Positions 1 to 5,758 of a stretch of DNA of 7,112 nucleotides are shown one piece after another; position 1 is the stretch's first letter, and the number at the start of each line of letters is the position of its first letter. The stretch is from Nitrospirota bacterium (GTDB lineage: Bacteria > Nitrospirota > Nitrospiria > SBBL01 > Manganitrophaceae): assembly GCA_023248505.1 (NCBI GenBank), contig JAHFEM010000091.1, positions 1 through 7,112 on the forward strand. The letters are read 5' to 3'. The notes beneath the pieces are model-generated. The model was not told the origin of the DNA, ran no database searches, and saw nothing but the letters and a program-made list of their open reading frames with translations. A program made the translations under genes and the position numbers.

Positions 1-47
1 CATGCCCACTAAAACCGCTAGCAAGAGGGGGGGGGGCGAAATCGACA

Positions 48-1880
48 CTACTTTTTGGCGAATCTCTTCCGCTCTAATTCGCTTAGGTATTTCTTGCGCA
101 GCCGAATCGACTGAGGGGTAATCTCCAAAAGTTCATCATCCGCCAGAAATGCGATCGCTTCTTCCAGGCTCATTTTTCTGGGCTGAGCGAGAATAAGCGC
201 ATCCTCGGCCGTGGAGGATCGGAAATTGGTGAGGTGCTTTTTCTTAGAGGCATTGACCACCAGATCGTTCGCCCGGGAATGCTCTCCGATCACCATCCCC
301 TCATAAATCTTTTCCCCCGCTGAGACGAATAGAACGCCCCGCTCTTGAACATGATGGAGCGAAAACGCAATCGCTTCGCCGGTTTCCATCGAAATCAGCG
401 CTCCCTTCGTTCGGGACAAGATCTCTCCCTTGTGCGGCTGGTAGGAGGAGAAGGTATAGTTCATGATCCCCGTCCCCCGGGTGGCGGTTAAGAATTCCGA
501 TCGGTAACCGATTAACCCCCTGGAAGGGACCTCGAATTCGAGTCGAACGTGTCCGCCCAGCGTATTCCCCATGTTGACAAGATCCCCTCGCCTCCGTCCA
601 AGCCCCTCCATGACGGCGCCGATATAGGCCTCTTCGACATCGAGCATCAGACGCTCGATCGGTTCATACGTTTTTCCATCGATCTCTTTCAGGATAACGG
701 TCGGTCTCGAAACCGCGAATTCGTATCCCTCCCGGCGCATCGTTTCGATGAGGATCGAGAGATGGAGTTCTCCCCGGCCCGACACCTTGAAAATATCGGT
801 GTTGCCGGTGTCTTCGATTCGGAGTGCGACGTTGGACCGCAACTCACGGTAGAGTCGCTCCCGCAGGTTCCGGCTGGTGACGAACTTCCCCTCTTTCCCG
901 GCGAATGGAGAGGTATTCACCATGAAATTCATCGAAATGGTCGGCTCTCCGATGGAGATCGTCGGAAGCGCCTCCGGCGTATTGGGATCGGCCAGGGTGG
1001 CTCCGATCTGGGTCGCCTCAAAACCGGCCACACCAATGATCTCGCCGGCCGCCGCTTCGGGCAACTCCACCTTCTTGAGCCCCTCATATCCGATGATTCG
1101 AGTGACCTTCCCCTTCACGATTTCTCCCTCCCCCTGAACAAGAGAGAGGGTCTCTCCCACACGGATTTTCCCTCTGAAAATCCGGCCGAGCGCAATCCGG
1201 CCGACGAAATTATCATAATCCAGGGAGGTGACCAGCATTTGCAAAGGCGCCGTCTCATCCCCCGGAGGCGGGCTGACCCTTGAAATGATCGTCTCAAAGA
1301 GGGGGGAGAGATCCGTTGAGGAATCCTCCAGGTTCAGCTTGGCGAAGCCTGCTTTGGCCGATGCATAAATAATCGGAAAGTCGAGTTGATCATCATTGGC
1401 CTCCAATTCGAGGAAAAGATCGACGACCTGATCGACCACTTCCTTCGGTCGGGAATCGGTGCGGTCAATTTTATTGATGACGACGATCGGGCGCAGGTTG
1501 AGCTCGAGCGCCTTTCTGAGAACAAACTTGGTCTGGGGCATGGCCCCCTCGAAGGCGTCGACGAGCAGAAGCACCCCATTCACCATATTGAGGGTTCGCT
1601 CCACCTCTCCTGAGAAGTCGGCATGGCCGGGGGTATCGACGATGTTGATCTTGAACTGCTTATAATGAACGGAGGTATTCTTCGCCAAAATCGTGATTCC
1701 GCGCTCCTTTTCCAGATCGTTGGAGTCCATCACCCTTTCGACCATCCCTTCATGGGATTTGAAGGCCCCTCCCTGTCGGAGCATCTTATCCACCAAGGTC
1801 GTCTTTCCATGGTCGACATGCGCGATAATCGCAATATTTCGAATATCCTCTCTCAACTTGCTTTGAACTTCAGACTTCAT
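48..1880 (-). CDS. typA: Ribosome-associated GTPase TypA/BipA
   Basis: This is a translational GTPase of the EF-G/LepA superfamily. Family members bind the 70S ribosome and matter for ribosome assembly, cold growth and stress. The 610-residue product matches the usual length of about 600-615. All G motifs are visible: the P-loop AHVDHGKT (20-27), RGIT (60-63), DTPGH (82-86), NKID (136-139) and SAK (174-176). The EF-Tu-like domain 2, EF-G-like domains and the TypA-specific C-terminal region (containing SRGLIGYRSEFLTATRGTG) follow in order. I chose the ATG at 1880 because it places the conserved IRNIAIIAHVDHGKTT block near the N terminus. The frame stays open upstream to 2003, but that part crosses the predicted transcription start and leader terminator. 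The Shine-Dalgarno candidate GAGGGG (1894-1899) sits an unusually long 13 nt from the ATG. The gene appears to be transcribed alone from its own promoter and may be controlled by the leader hairpin. Identification is secure. Confidence 0.97.
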   Translation of the reverse strand: MKSEVQSKLREDIRNIAIIAHVDHGKTTLVDKMLRQGGAFKSHEGMVERVMDSNDLEKERGITILAKNTSVHYKQFKINIVDTPGHADFSGEVERTLNMVNGVLLLVDAFEGAMPQTKFVLRKALELNLRPIVVINKIDRTDSRPKEVVDQVVDLFLELEANDDQLDFPIIYASAKAGFAKLNLEDSSTDLSPLFETIISRVSPPPGDETAPLQMLVTSLDYDNFVGRIALGRIFRGKIRVGETLSLVQGEGEIVKGKVTRIIGYEGLKKVELPEAAAGEIIGVAGFEATQIGATLADPNTPEALPTISIGEPTISMNFMVNTSPFAGKEGKFVTSRNLRERLYRELRSNVALRIEDTGNTDIFKVSGRGELHLSILIETMRREGYEFAVSRPTVILKEIDGKTYEPIERLMLDVEEAYIGAVMEGLGRRRGDLVNMGNTLGGHVRLEFEVPSRGLIGYRSEFLTATRGTGIMNYTFSSYQPHKGEILSRTKGALISMETGEAIAFSLHHVQERGVLFVSAGEKIYEGMVIGEHSRANDLVVNASKKKHLTNFRSSTAEDALILAQPRKMSLEEAIAFLADDELLEITPQSIRLRKKYLSELERKRFAKK

Positions 1881-1899
1881 CGTTCTATCGATTCCCCTC

Positions 1900-1928
1900 A
1901 AAAAAAAACCCCAAAAAGCTTTGGGGTT
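1900..1928 (-). terminator. Intrinsic terminator hairpin inside the typA leader
   Basis: In the minus-strand RNA, AACCCCAAA (1920-1928) pairs with UUUGGGGUU (1907-1915) around a GCUU loop, giving a perfect 9-bp stem. A run of U follows without a break down to 1900. This is a textbook Rho-independent terminator, but it lies downstream of the typA promoter and only 19 nt before the ATG. It can therefore act as an attenuator for typA. It would also stop read-through from the upstream regulator gene. Confidence 0.85.
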
Positions 1929-1970
1929 AGTGTGGATACGCTCAGACCCAAATAAAGTTACGTGGATTGC

Positions 1971-1999
1971 ATTATAGCATTCCCCCGTTGACTCGTCAA
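1971..1999 (-). promoter_or_regulatory. Near-consensus sigma70 promoter of typA
   Basis: On the minus strand there is a -35 box TTGACG (1994-1999), a 17-nt spacer, and a perfect -10 TATAAT (1971-1976) preceded by TG, which makes an extended -10. Transcription should start near 1964, giving a typA leader of about 84 nt. The -35 box lies about 60 nt past the end of the upstream response-regulator gene. This is the strongest promoter by eye in the window. No start site has been measured; the call rests on box sequence and spacing. Confidence 0.85.
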
Positions 2000-2030
2000 T
2001 CAAATTACGCCCGATCCGAACGCGGCGAAT

Positions 2031-2046
2031 GCGCTCTTTCGAGCGC
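2031..2046 (-). other. GAAA-capped hairpin after the regulator gene
   Basis: In the minus-strand RNA, GCGCTC and GAGCGC form a perfect 6-bp stem closed by a GAAA tetraloop, beginning 11 nt past the stop codon of the response-regulator gene. No U-tract follows, so it does not qualify as an intrinsic terminator. It may protect or define the 3' end of that messenger RNA, which is inference. Confidence 0.4.
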
Positions 2047-2057
2047 GCGAACAGACC

Positions 2058-3059
2058 CTAGACCGGTTTTTGAAAAAGCGCCGCGCGATTCCTTCCCCCT
2101 TCTTTTGCCCGGCAAAGCGCCTCGTAGGCGCGATGGAGGAACGCTTCTTCATCGAGACTCTCTTTCATCTGCAGGGCCGTCACCCCGATGCTGATCGTCA
2201 ACGGAATCGGCCGTTTCGGATCGGGCGAGAACTCAAGCGCTTCCACTTTTTGGCGAAGCCGCTCCGCCATGACCATGACCCCGGCGACGTCCGAATGAGG
2301 AAGAAGGAAAAGAAACACCTCGCCGTCGTAATGCCCGACGACATCATAATCCCGTTTACTGGCGTTAAACTCCTTTGCGAGCAATCGCAGGATCTCATTT
2401 CCCACTTCAAGCCCGCGTGTCTGCTTGATCGGATGGAAATGGTCAATCTCAATCATCATGCAGCAAAGAAAGCTTCCGAGCCGATTCGCCATTGCAAACT
2501 CCTCCCGCAGCCGGCGAACGAGGTATCGCCGATTGGGGAGACCGGTCAATTCATCCGTCAACGAGTGACCGATCAGCCGCCGGTTCACCTCCGTCATGTC
2601 ATTCAGTCGCTGCACCTTTTGATCGAGGCGCTCGGCCAGGTGCTTATTATGTTCTCGAAGGTAGCGAATCTCCTCGGAAGGGACGAGGGATTCCCGCCTG
2701 CCCTGCAGGAATTCTTGAATCTGTCCCGGCAGGCGGTCCACATCGATCGGCTTTTGAAGATAGCCGTCGCAGCCGGCCGCCAGCGCCCATTCCTTATCCC
2801 CTTTTATCGTGCTGGCGGTGAGCGCCACAATCGGAACCCGCTCCAACTGCGAAATGCCGCGCAGGCGCGTGGTCGTCTCACGGCCATCCAGTCCCGGCAT
2901 CATGATATCGACCAAGATGAGGTCGGGCCGTTCCGCTTCGGCCTTTCGAACCCCGGAAGAACCCTCTTCGGCTTCGATCACCTCGTACCCCTCTGCTTCC
3001 AGGACGTGACGGATCAGCAGACGACTCTCTGCATGATCGTCGATGTATAAGATCTTCAT
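2058..3059 (-). CDS. Response regulator with REC and degenerate GGDEF domain
   Basis: This 333-residue protein has a PleD-like layout. An N-terminal receiver domain (about 1-120) carries acidic D7/D8, phospho-acceptor D51 (LILVDIMMPGLDG), T81 and K103. A charged, probably coiled-coil linker (about 125-165) leads to a C-terminal GGDEF-family domain (about 166-330) that begins with DELTGLPNRR. The diguanylate cyclase signature GG(D/E)EF reads DGEVF (245-249). The residues equivalent to the guanine-binding Asn and Asp are K212 and N221. Conserved D206 is kept, and so is an I-site RxxD (R236-D239) exactly five residues before the signature. I infer a receiver-controlled protein that probably does not make c-di-GMP but could bind it. 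The ATG at 3059 has AGGGA 6-10 nt upstream and starts directly at the receiver fold. No partner histidine kinase is in view, and an own promoter precedes the gene. Confidence 0.9.
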   Translation of the reverse strand: MKILYIDDHAESRLLIRHVLEAEGYEVIEAEEGSSGVRKAEAERPDLILVDIMMPGLDGRETTTRLRGISQLERVPIVALTASTIKGDKEWALAAGCDGYLQKPIDVDRLPGQIQEFLQGRRESLVPSEEIRYLREHNKHLAERLDQKVQRLNDMTEVNRRLIGHSLTDELTGLPNRRYLVRRLREEFAMANRLGSFLCCMMIEIDHFHPIKQTRGLEVGNEILRLLAKEFNASKRDYDVVGHYDGEVFLFLLPHSDVAGVMVMAERLRQKVEALEFSPDPKRPIPLTISIGVTALQMKESLDEEAFLHRAYEALCRAKEGGRNRAALFQKPV

Positions 3060-3088
3060 GACGCTTCCCTGAGACCGACTTGGTATCA

Positions 3089-3116
3089 AGTATATTTTGC
3101 ATTCAGAGGTTGTCAA
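3089..3116 (-). promoter_or_regulatory. Promoter of the REC-GGDEF regulator gene
   Basis: On the minus strand there is a perfect -35 TTGACA (3111-3116), a 16-nt spacer and a -10 TATACT (3089-3094). The predicted start near 3082 leaves a short leader of about 22 nt with AGGGA (3066-3070) before the ATG at 3059. The gene can therefore be expressed independently of purC. I see no clear terminator between purC and this promoter. Confidence 0.7.
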
Positions 3117-3215
3117 GGAAGCGAGGGACGAGGGGATCCATAAAAACCAGGGAGAGAGAACGCAAGAGGGGAAGCGGTTCCCGCCGGGTCGGGCCAATTT
3201 AAGTTGGAAGCGCCC

Positions 3216-4133
3216 CTACTTCGTCAAACGTTCGAGGGCTTCAAAGTACTTCCGGCTCGTCTGTTCCACCACAGGCGCCGGAAGATGAGGCGGGGGCGGC
3301 GTGCCGTTCCACCGAATCGAGAGGAGATAATCACGGACGTATTGTTTATCAAAACTCGGCTGGCCCTTTCCGGGGGCGTAGGCATCGATCGGCCAAAAAC
3401 GGGAAGAGTCGGGGGTGAGAAGCTCATCGATTAAGATCGGGCGCTTCGTCTGAGGATCGAGACCGAACTCCATCTTGGTATCGGCGATGATGATCCCGCA
3501 CTCCTCGGCGCGCGCCGCAGCCTTCTTGTAAATGTTCAGGCTCGCCGCACGGACCTCTTCCGCCAATGCCGCCCCGACCTTCAACTTCATCTCTTCGAAG
3601 GAGATATTGATGTCGTGGGTTCCCATCGGGGCCTTGGTCGAGGGGGTAAAGATCGGCTCCGGGAGGCGGGCCGACTCGAGAAGACCCGCCGGCAATCTTT
3701 CACCGCAGACGGTCCCGGTCTTTTGATATTCCTTCCAGCCCGACCCGGAAAGATAACCCCGGACGATGCACTCCACCGGGAGCGGCTCGGCCTTCCGAAC
3801 CAGCATACTCCGCCCTTCCAGCACTTCACGATAGGGCTTGCACTTCACGGGAAAGCGGTCGAACGCCGCGGTGAGGACATGGTTCTGGATCGAATCTTCC
3901 TTCTTGGAAAACCAATCGAACCAGTAGAGGGAGAACTGGGTCAGGACGTACCCTTTGCCGGGAATTCCTTCCGGCAGGACGACGTCGAAGGCCGAGATAC
4001 GGTCGGTCGCCACGAAGAGAAATGCGTCGCCGAGATCGTAGATGTCGCGCACCTTCCCCCGCGTGGGCTCTCCCAATCCCGGCAGATGGCTCTCTAAAAG
4101 GATCTCTTTTGGAACCTTCATGCTGATCCCCAT
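3216..4133 (-). CDS. purC: Phosphoribosylaminoimidazole-succinocarboxamide synthase
   Basis: SAICAR synthetase catalyses the ATP-dependent joining of CAIR and aspartate in de novo purine synthesis, in the cytoplasm. The 305-residue product belongs to the longer PurC subgroup of about 300 residues, rather than the roughly 240-residue E. coli type. Visible motifs are the nucleotide-binding GKVRDIYDLG (26-35), DRISAFDV (44-51), ECIVRGYLSGSGWKEY (121-136), LPEPIFTPSTKA (157-168), IIADTKMEFGLD (215-226) and LIDELLTPDSSRFW (234-247). The ATG at 4133 has AGAGGA (4142-4147) at 8 nt. A second in-frame ATG at 4121 has poorer spacing. An open extension to 4217 lacks family residues and crosses the predicted promoter. 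No other purine gene is in the window, so purC stands alone here. Identification is secure; the exact start is slightly less so. Confidence 0.97.
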   Translation of the reverse strand: MGISMKVPKEILLESHLPGLGEPTRGKVRDIYDLGDAFLFVATDRISAFDVVLPEGIPGKGYVLTQFSLYWFDWFSKKEDSIQNHVLTAAFDRFPVKCKPYREVLEGRSMLVRKAEPLPVECIVRGYLSGSGWKEYQKTGTVCGERLPAGLLESARLPEPIFTPSTKAPMGTHDINISFEEMKLKVGAALAEEVRAASLNIYKKAAARAEECGIIIADTKMEFGLDPQTKRPILIDELLTPDSSRFWPIDAYAPGKGQPSFDKQYVRDYLLSIRWNGTPPPPHLPAPVVEQTSRKYFEALERLTK

Positions 4134-4166
4134 AATTCCTGTCCTCTCCAATTTAGATTCGTTCCT

Positions 4167-4195
4167 TTTTATCCTACTCGCCCCCCTATTGTCAA
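4167..4195 (-). promoter_or_regulatory. Candidate purC promoter
   Basis: On the minus strand a perfect -35 TTGACA (4190-4195) is followed at 17 nt by a weak -10, ATAAAA (4167-4172). It lies between the end of the histidine phosphatase gene (4218) and the purC ATG (4133). The -10 box is poor, so the promoter may be weak or need an activator. I found no recognisable PurR-type operator next to it. Confidence 0.5.
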
Positions 4196-4217
4196 ACAGG
4201 GAAGATCGATCCCGCAC

Positions 4218-4859
4218 TCAGCCGTTGACCAGCTTCACCACGGCCTTGTTCTTGAAATAATCAATGATGTTCAGCGCGGCGTATTTCTGCTCGATCGAAA
4301 AGAGGGCCGAAGAGGATTGACCGAGCGCATCGGCGAGAAGGACGCGGTTCACTCCGCCGTGCGCGACAACTGCGACCTCCTCTCCCGCATGCTTCTTTAA
4401 AATGACCTCAAGGGCGGAGAGCGCCCGCTCTCCGACCTCCCGATAAGTTTCTCCCCCTTCAGGGCGGCTCTCGGCCGGATCGGAAAGCCAGATCGACCAC
4501 TCCCCCGGATTTCGGCGGGAGATCTCCTGGGCGGTCCATCCCTCCCAGCGCCCAAAATTCTTCTCCCTTAGCTCCGGCATCTGGAAGAGGGGGATATCGC
4601 ATGCCTTCGCGATGGCCTCTCCCCCTCGAACGCTTCGCTGAAGATCGCTCGTGTAGACCGCCCGAATCGGACAAGAGGCAAGGCGCGCTGCGATCTCTTC
4701 AAGCTGAGAGAGTCCCCGCGGCGTCAGGCCGACATCGGTATGGCCGTTAAAGGTCTTCCGCTCGAAGGTCGTCACCTCGCCGTGACGGAGAAGATAAATC
4801 CGCGTCGGCTGCTCCTCCGGCAAAAATGGAAAGCGCGGCTTCCCGTCACTCCATCCCAT
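4218..4859 (-). CDS. Histidine phosphatase family protein (phosphoglycerate-mutase-like)
   Basis: This 213-residue soluble enzyme belongs to branch 1 of the histidine phosphatases. The phospho-accepting histidine lies in YLLRHGE (R25, H26, G27, E28). The rest of the catalytic pocket is visible as R75 in TSDLQRS, E99 in ELREKNFGRWEG and H167 in VVAHGGVNR. Members of this size act as cofactor-independent phosphatases on small phosphates, for example alpha-ribazole phosphatase (CobC), phosphoserine phosphatase or GpmB-like enzymes, and sequence alone does not choose among them. No cobalamin or serine gene lies beside it to help. The ATG at 4859 has AAAGGAG (4869-4875) at 9 nt. The gene starts 47 nt after a strong terminator, so either its promoter overlaps that terminator or it depends on read-through. 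Family assignment is firm; the substrate is unknown. Confidence 0.92.
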   Translation of the reverse strand: MGWSDGKPRFPFLPEEQPTRIYLLRHGEVTTFERKTFNGHTDVGLTPRGLSQLEEIAARLASCPIRAVYTSDLQRSVRGGEAIAKACDIPLFQMPELREKNFGRWEGWTAQEISRRNPGEWSIWLSDPAESRPEGGETYREVGERALSALEVILKKHAGEEVAVVAHGGVNRVLLADALGQSSSALFSIEQKYAALNIIDYFKNKAVVKLVNG

Positions 4860-4906
4860 CGTGGTCCGCTCCTTTCGGTATATCCGATATCGTCTCGGCT
4901 CGGCGC

Positions 4907-4940
4907 AAAAAAGCCGGGATCCTTCACGGGGATCCCGGCT
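4907..4940 (-). terminator. Strong intrinsic terminator after the tRNA-Gly transcript
   Basis: In the minus-strand RNA, AGCCGGGAUCC (4930-4940) pairs with GGAUCCCGGCU (4912-4922) as a perfect 11-bp stem with a 7-nt loop, followed by a U-run (4907-4912). It ends the tRNA-Gly transcript about 140 nt past the mature tRNA, and it lies just ahead of the histidine phosphatase gene. Confidence 0.9.
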
Positions 4941-5047
4941 GATTCTGACGGAAGCTTCGCTCTATTTGAAGTCCGATCTTGCGGCCTCGCCACCAGATCG
5001 GCGCGCCGTCGAACCCGCAGGGTCGCGGGTGATTACACCGAAGCCTC
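4907..5047 (-). ncRNA. Candidate structured RNA in the tRNA-Gly trailer
   Basis: Between tRNA-Gly and its terminator the minus-strand RNA can fold into a compact branched structure. An outer 9-bp helix (5039-5047 with 4951-4959, one G-U pair) encloses two hairpins. The first is 6 bp (5013-5018 with 5025-5030). The second (4973-5001) has 7 bp plus 5 bp separated by one G-A mismatch and a GAG loop. The 11-bp terminator follows. No open reading frame with a ribosome site is present, and no separate promoter is evident after the tRNA, so it is probably co-transcribed from the tRNA promoter. I do not recognise the sequence as SRP RNA, tmRNA, RNase P, 6S RNA, a T-box or a common riboswitch. It could be a small RNA released by tRNA processing, a leader controlling the phosphatase gene, or only a GC-rich spacer. 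Confidence 0.4.
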
Positions 5048-5076
5048 ATGCAGCGCTTACAAACTACCGAAACAAA

Positions 5077-5152
<76 letters not shown>

Positions 5153-5165
5153 ATATCGGTCTAAA

Positions 5166-5194
5166 ATCTTATCCGTTTCAAAAATCGTTGTCAA
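5166..5194 (-). promoter_or_regulatory. Promoter of tRNA-Gly
   Basis: On the minus strand a perfect -35 TTGACA (5189-5194), a 17-nt spacer and a -10 TAAGAT (5166-5171) lie immediately upstream of the tRNA. The predicted start near 5159 leaves a 5' leader of only a few nucleotides, as is common for single tRNA genes. Confidence 0.75.
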
Positions 5195-5240
5195 GCCGTT
5201 TTGAATGTAGGTAGTGGGTCAATTCGGTTCTTTTTTTAGG

Positions 5241-5420
5241 TGTCATTCCCGCGAAGGCGGGAAAGCGCCTGTTTCAATTGCGCGCGTCGGCGCTTTCCAA
5301 TCGCTTCGCGGAACGCAAAGCGCCTGGAACCCACTTGATGCGCACAGCGCCTCCGATCGCTTCGCGGAACGCAATCCAGTGATTTAAAACCTCTGGATGC
5401 CCGCTTCCGCGGGCATGACG
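5241..5420. repeat. REP/MITE-like element with palindromic inverted ends
   Basis: The left end (5241-5262) and the reverse complement of the right end (about 5399-5420) match at roughly 18 of 22 positions, so the element has terminal inverted repeats. Each end is also its own hairpin: TTCCCGC-GAAG-GCGGGAA on the left and TGCCCGC-TTCC-GCGGGCA on the right. Inside lie a perfect 19-bp direct repeat (5300-5318 and 5356-5374, ATCGCTTCGCGGAACGCAA) and an inverted pair GGAAAGCGCC (5260-5269) with GGCGCTTTCC (5289-5298). Ends of the form GTCATTCCCGC...GCGGGAATGAC occur as dispersed repeats in many bacterial genomes. No transposase is encoded, so it would have been moved in trans. It lies between the tRNA-Gly promoter and the cysS-rlmB cluster and may stabilise or end that cluster's transcripts. 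Confidence 0.75.
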
Positions 5421-5559
5421 TACTGAGAAATTTCAAAATGCGTCACTACCTGAAGTAAGGTCGCGGGCCGGGTAGGTCCGGTCCGTCACCTACGAGCACT
5501 TTAGAGCGCGGGCTCCTTACATCTCGATCATCACGATCAACAGTGCGCGAAATGAACTT
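5421..5559. other. Intergenic stretch with no recognised gene
   Basis: This spacer lies between the repeat element and the end of the 52-residue gene. I see only a 6-bp inverted repeat, GTAGGT/ACCTAC (about 5473-5494). There is no U-tract terminator, no open frame with a ribosome site, and no clear promoter. The last cluster gene therefore lacks an obvious terminator of its own. Confidence 0.5.
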
Positions 5560-5718
5560 TTATTTAGAGTGCTTCTCGACGAACTTCTTGATCTCGTCGA
5601 TGTTCTCCAAGATCAGTTTTGCTTTCTTCAATCCAAACTGAAACGGAAACTTATCATCGGGTCCCTGGCTTAAGACCAACATCGGGTTCCCTTTGAATTC
5701 GGATTCGCTTGCAGGCAT
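5560..5718 (-). CDS. Small conserved-looking soluble protein (52 aa), function unknown
   Basis: This 52-residue protein starts at the ATG at 5718, which has an excellent ribosome site (AGGAGG at 5726-5731, 7 nt away). The longer open frame up to 5850 runs over the upstream membrane gene and is not credible. The product has no membrane segment or signal peptide. It contains KGNPMLVLSQGPDDKFPFQFG and then a Lys/Glu-rich amphipathic helix with ENIDEIKKFVEKH at the C terminus. I recall similar short hypothetical proteins with the PMLVL and KFPFQFG motifs in other bacteria, but I know of no assigned function. It lies 40 nt after the membrane-protein gene in the cysS-rlmB cluster, so it is probably co-transcribed. 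The strong ribosome site argues that it is a real and well-translated gene. Confidence 0.85.
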   Translation of the reverse strand: MPASESEFKGNPMLVLSQGPDDKFPFQFGLKKAKLILENIDEIKKFVEKHSK

Positions 5719-5723
5719 TCTCT

Positions 5724-5732
5724 CTCCTCCTT
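5724..5732 (-). promoter_or_regulatory. Strong ribosome binding site of the 52-aa gene
   Basis: The minus strand reads AAGGAGGAG with 7 nt between the AGGAGG core and the ATG at 5718. This is the best match to the anti-Shine-Dalgarno sequence in the window, and it fixes the start of the small gene against the longer open frame. Confidence 0.85.
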
Positions 5733-5758
5733 TTTGTTCGAATAACCCTCCTCCTCTA

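Noticed and set aside
549..1283. Long open frame of 244 codons on the plus strand inside typA
   Set aside because: It is antisense to a clear GTPase gene, has low-complexity Arg/His/Pro-rich content and no ribosome site or family resemblance. It is a shadow frame.
1901..1955. Possible leader peptide of about 17 codons in the typA leader, starting at TTG and ending in the U-run
   Set aside because: It needs a TTG start with no Shine-Dalgarno sequence and shows no regulatory codon run, so it is not supported as a translated attenuator.
1881..2003. In-frame extension of typA by 41 codons from a TTG start at 2003
   Set aside because: It crosses the predicted promoter, transcription start and leader terminator, and its residues do not resemble the TypA N terminus. 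The ATG at 1880 fits the family.
2070..3050. Open frame of 326 codons on the plus strand opposite the response regulator
   Set aside because: The minus-strand frame has clear REC and GGDEF motifs, while the plus-strand product has none and is compositionally a mirror frame.
4907..5047. Known riboswitch or housekeeping RNA (cobalamin, T-box, SAH, 4.5S RNA, tmRNA)
   Set aside because: None of the signature boxes I know for these classes is present; short resemblances such as GCGCUGC (SAH type) or GGGUUCGA (T-loop type) lack the required partner helices.
5236..5436. Minus-strand open frame of 66 codons containing SCPRKRASRGF and ending SRLRGNDT
   Set aside because: It is the usual spurious translation of the palindromic REP/MITE-type repeat; it has no ribosome site and coincides exactly with the element.
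5200..5451. Outer inverted pair AGGTAGTG (5209-5216) and CACTACCT (5444-5451) as borders of a larger mobile element
   Set aside because: Only 8 bp match and the flanking sequences do not continue the symmetry, so chance is the simpler explanation.
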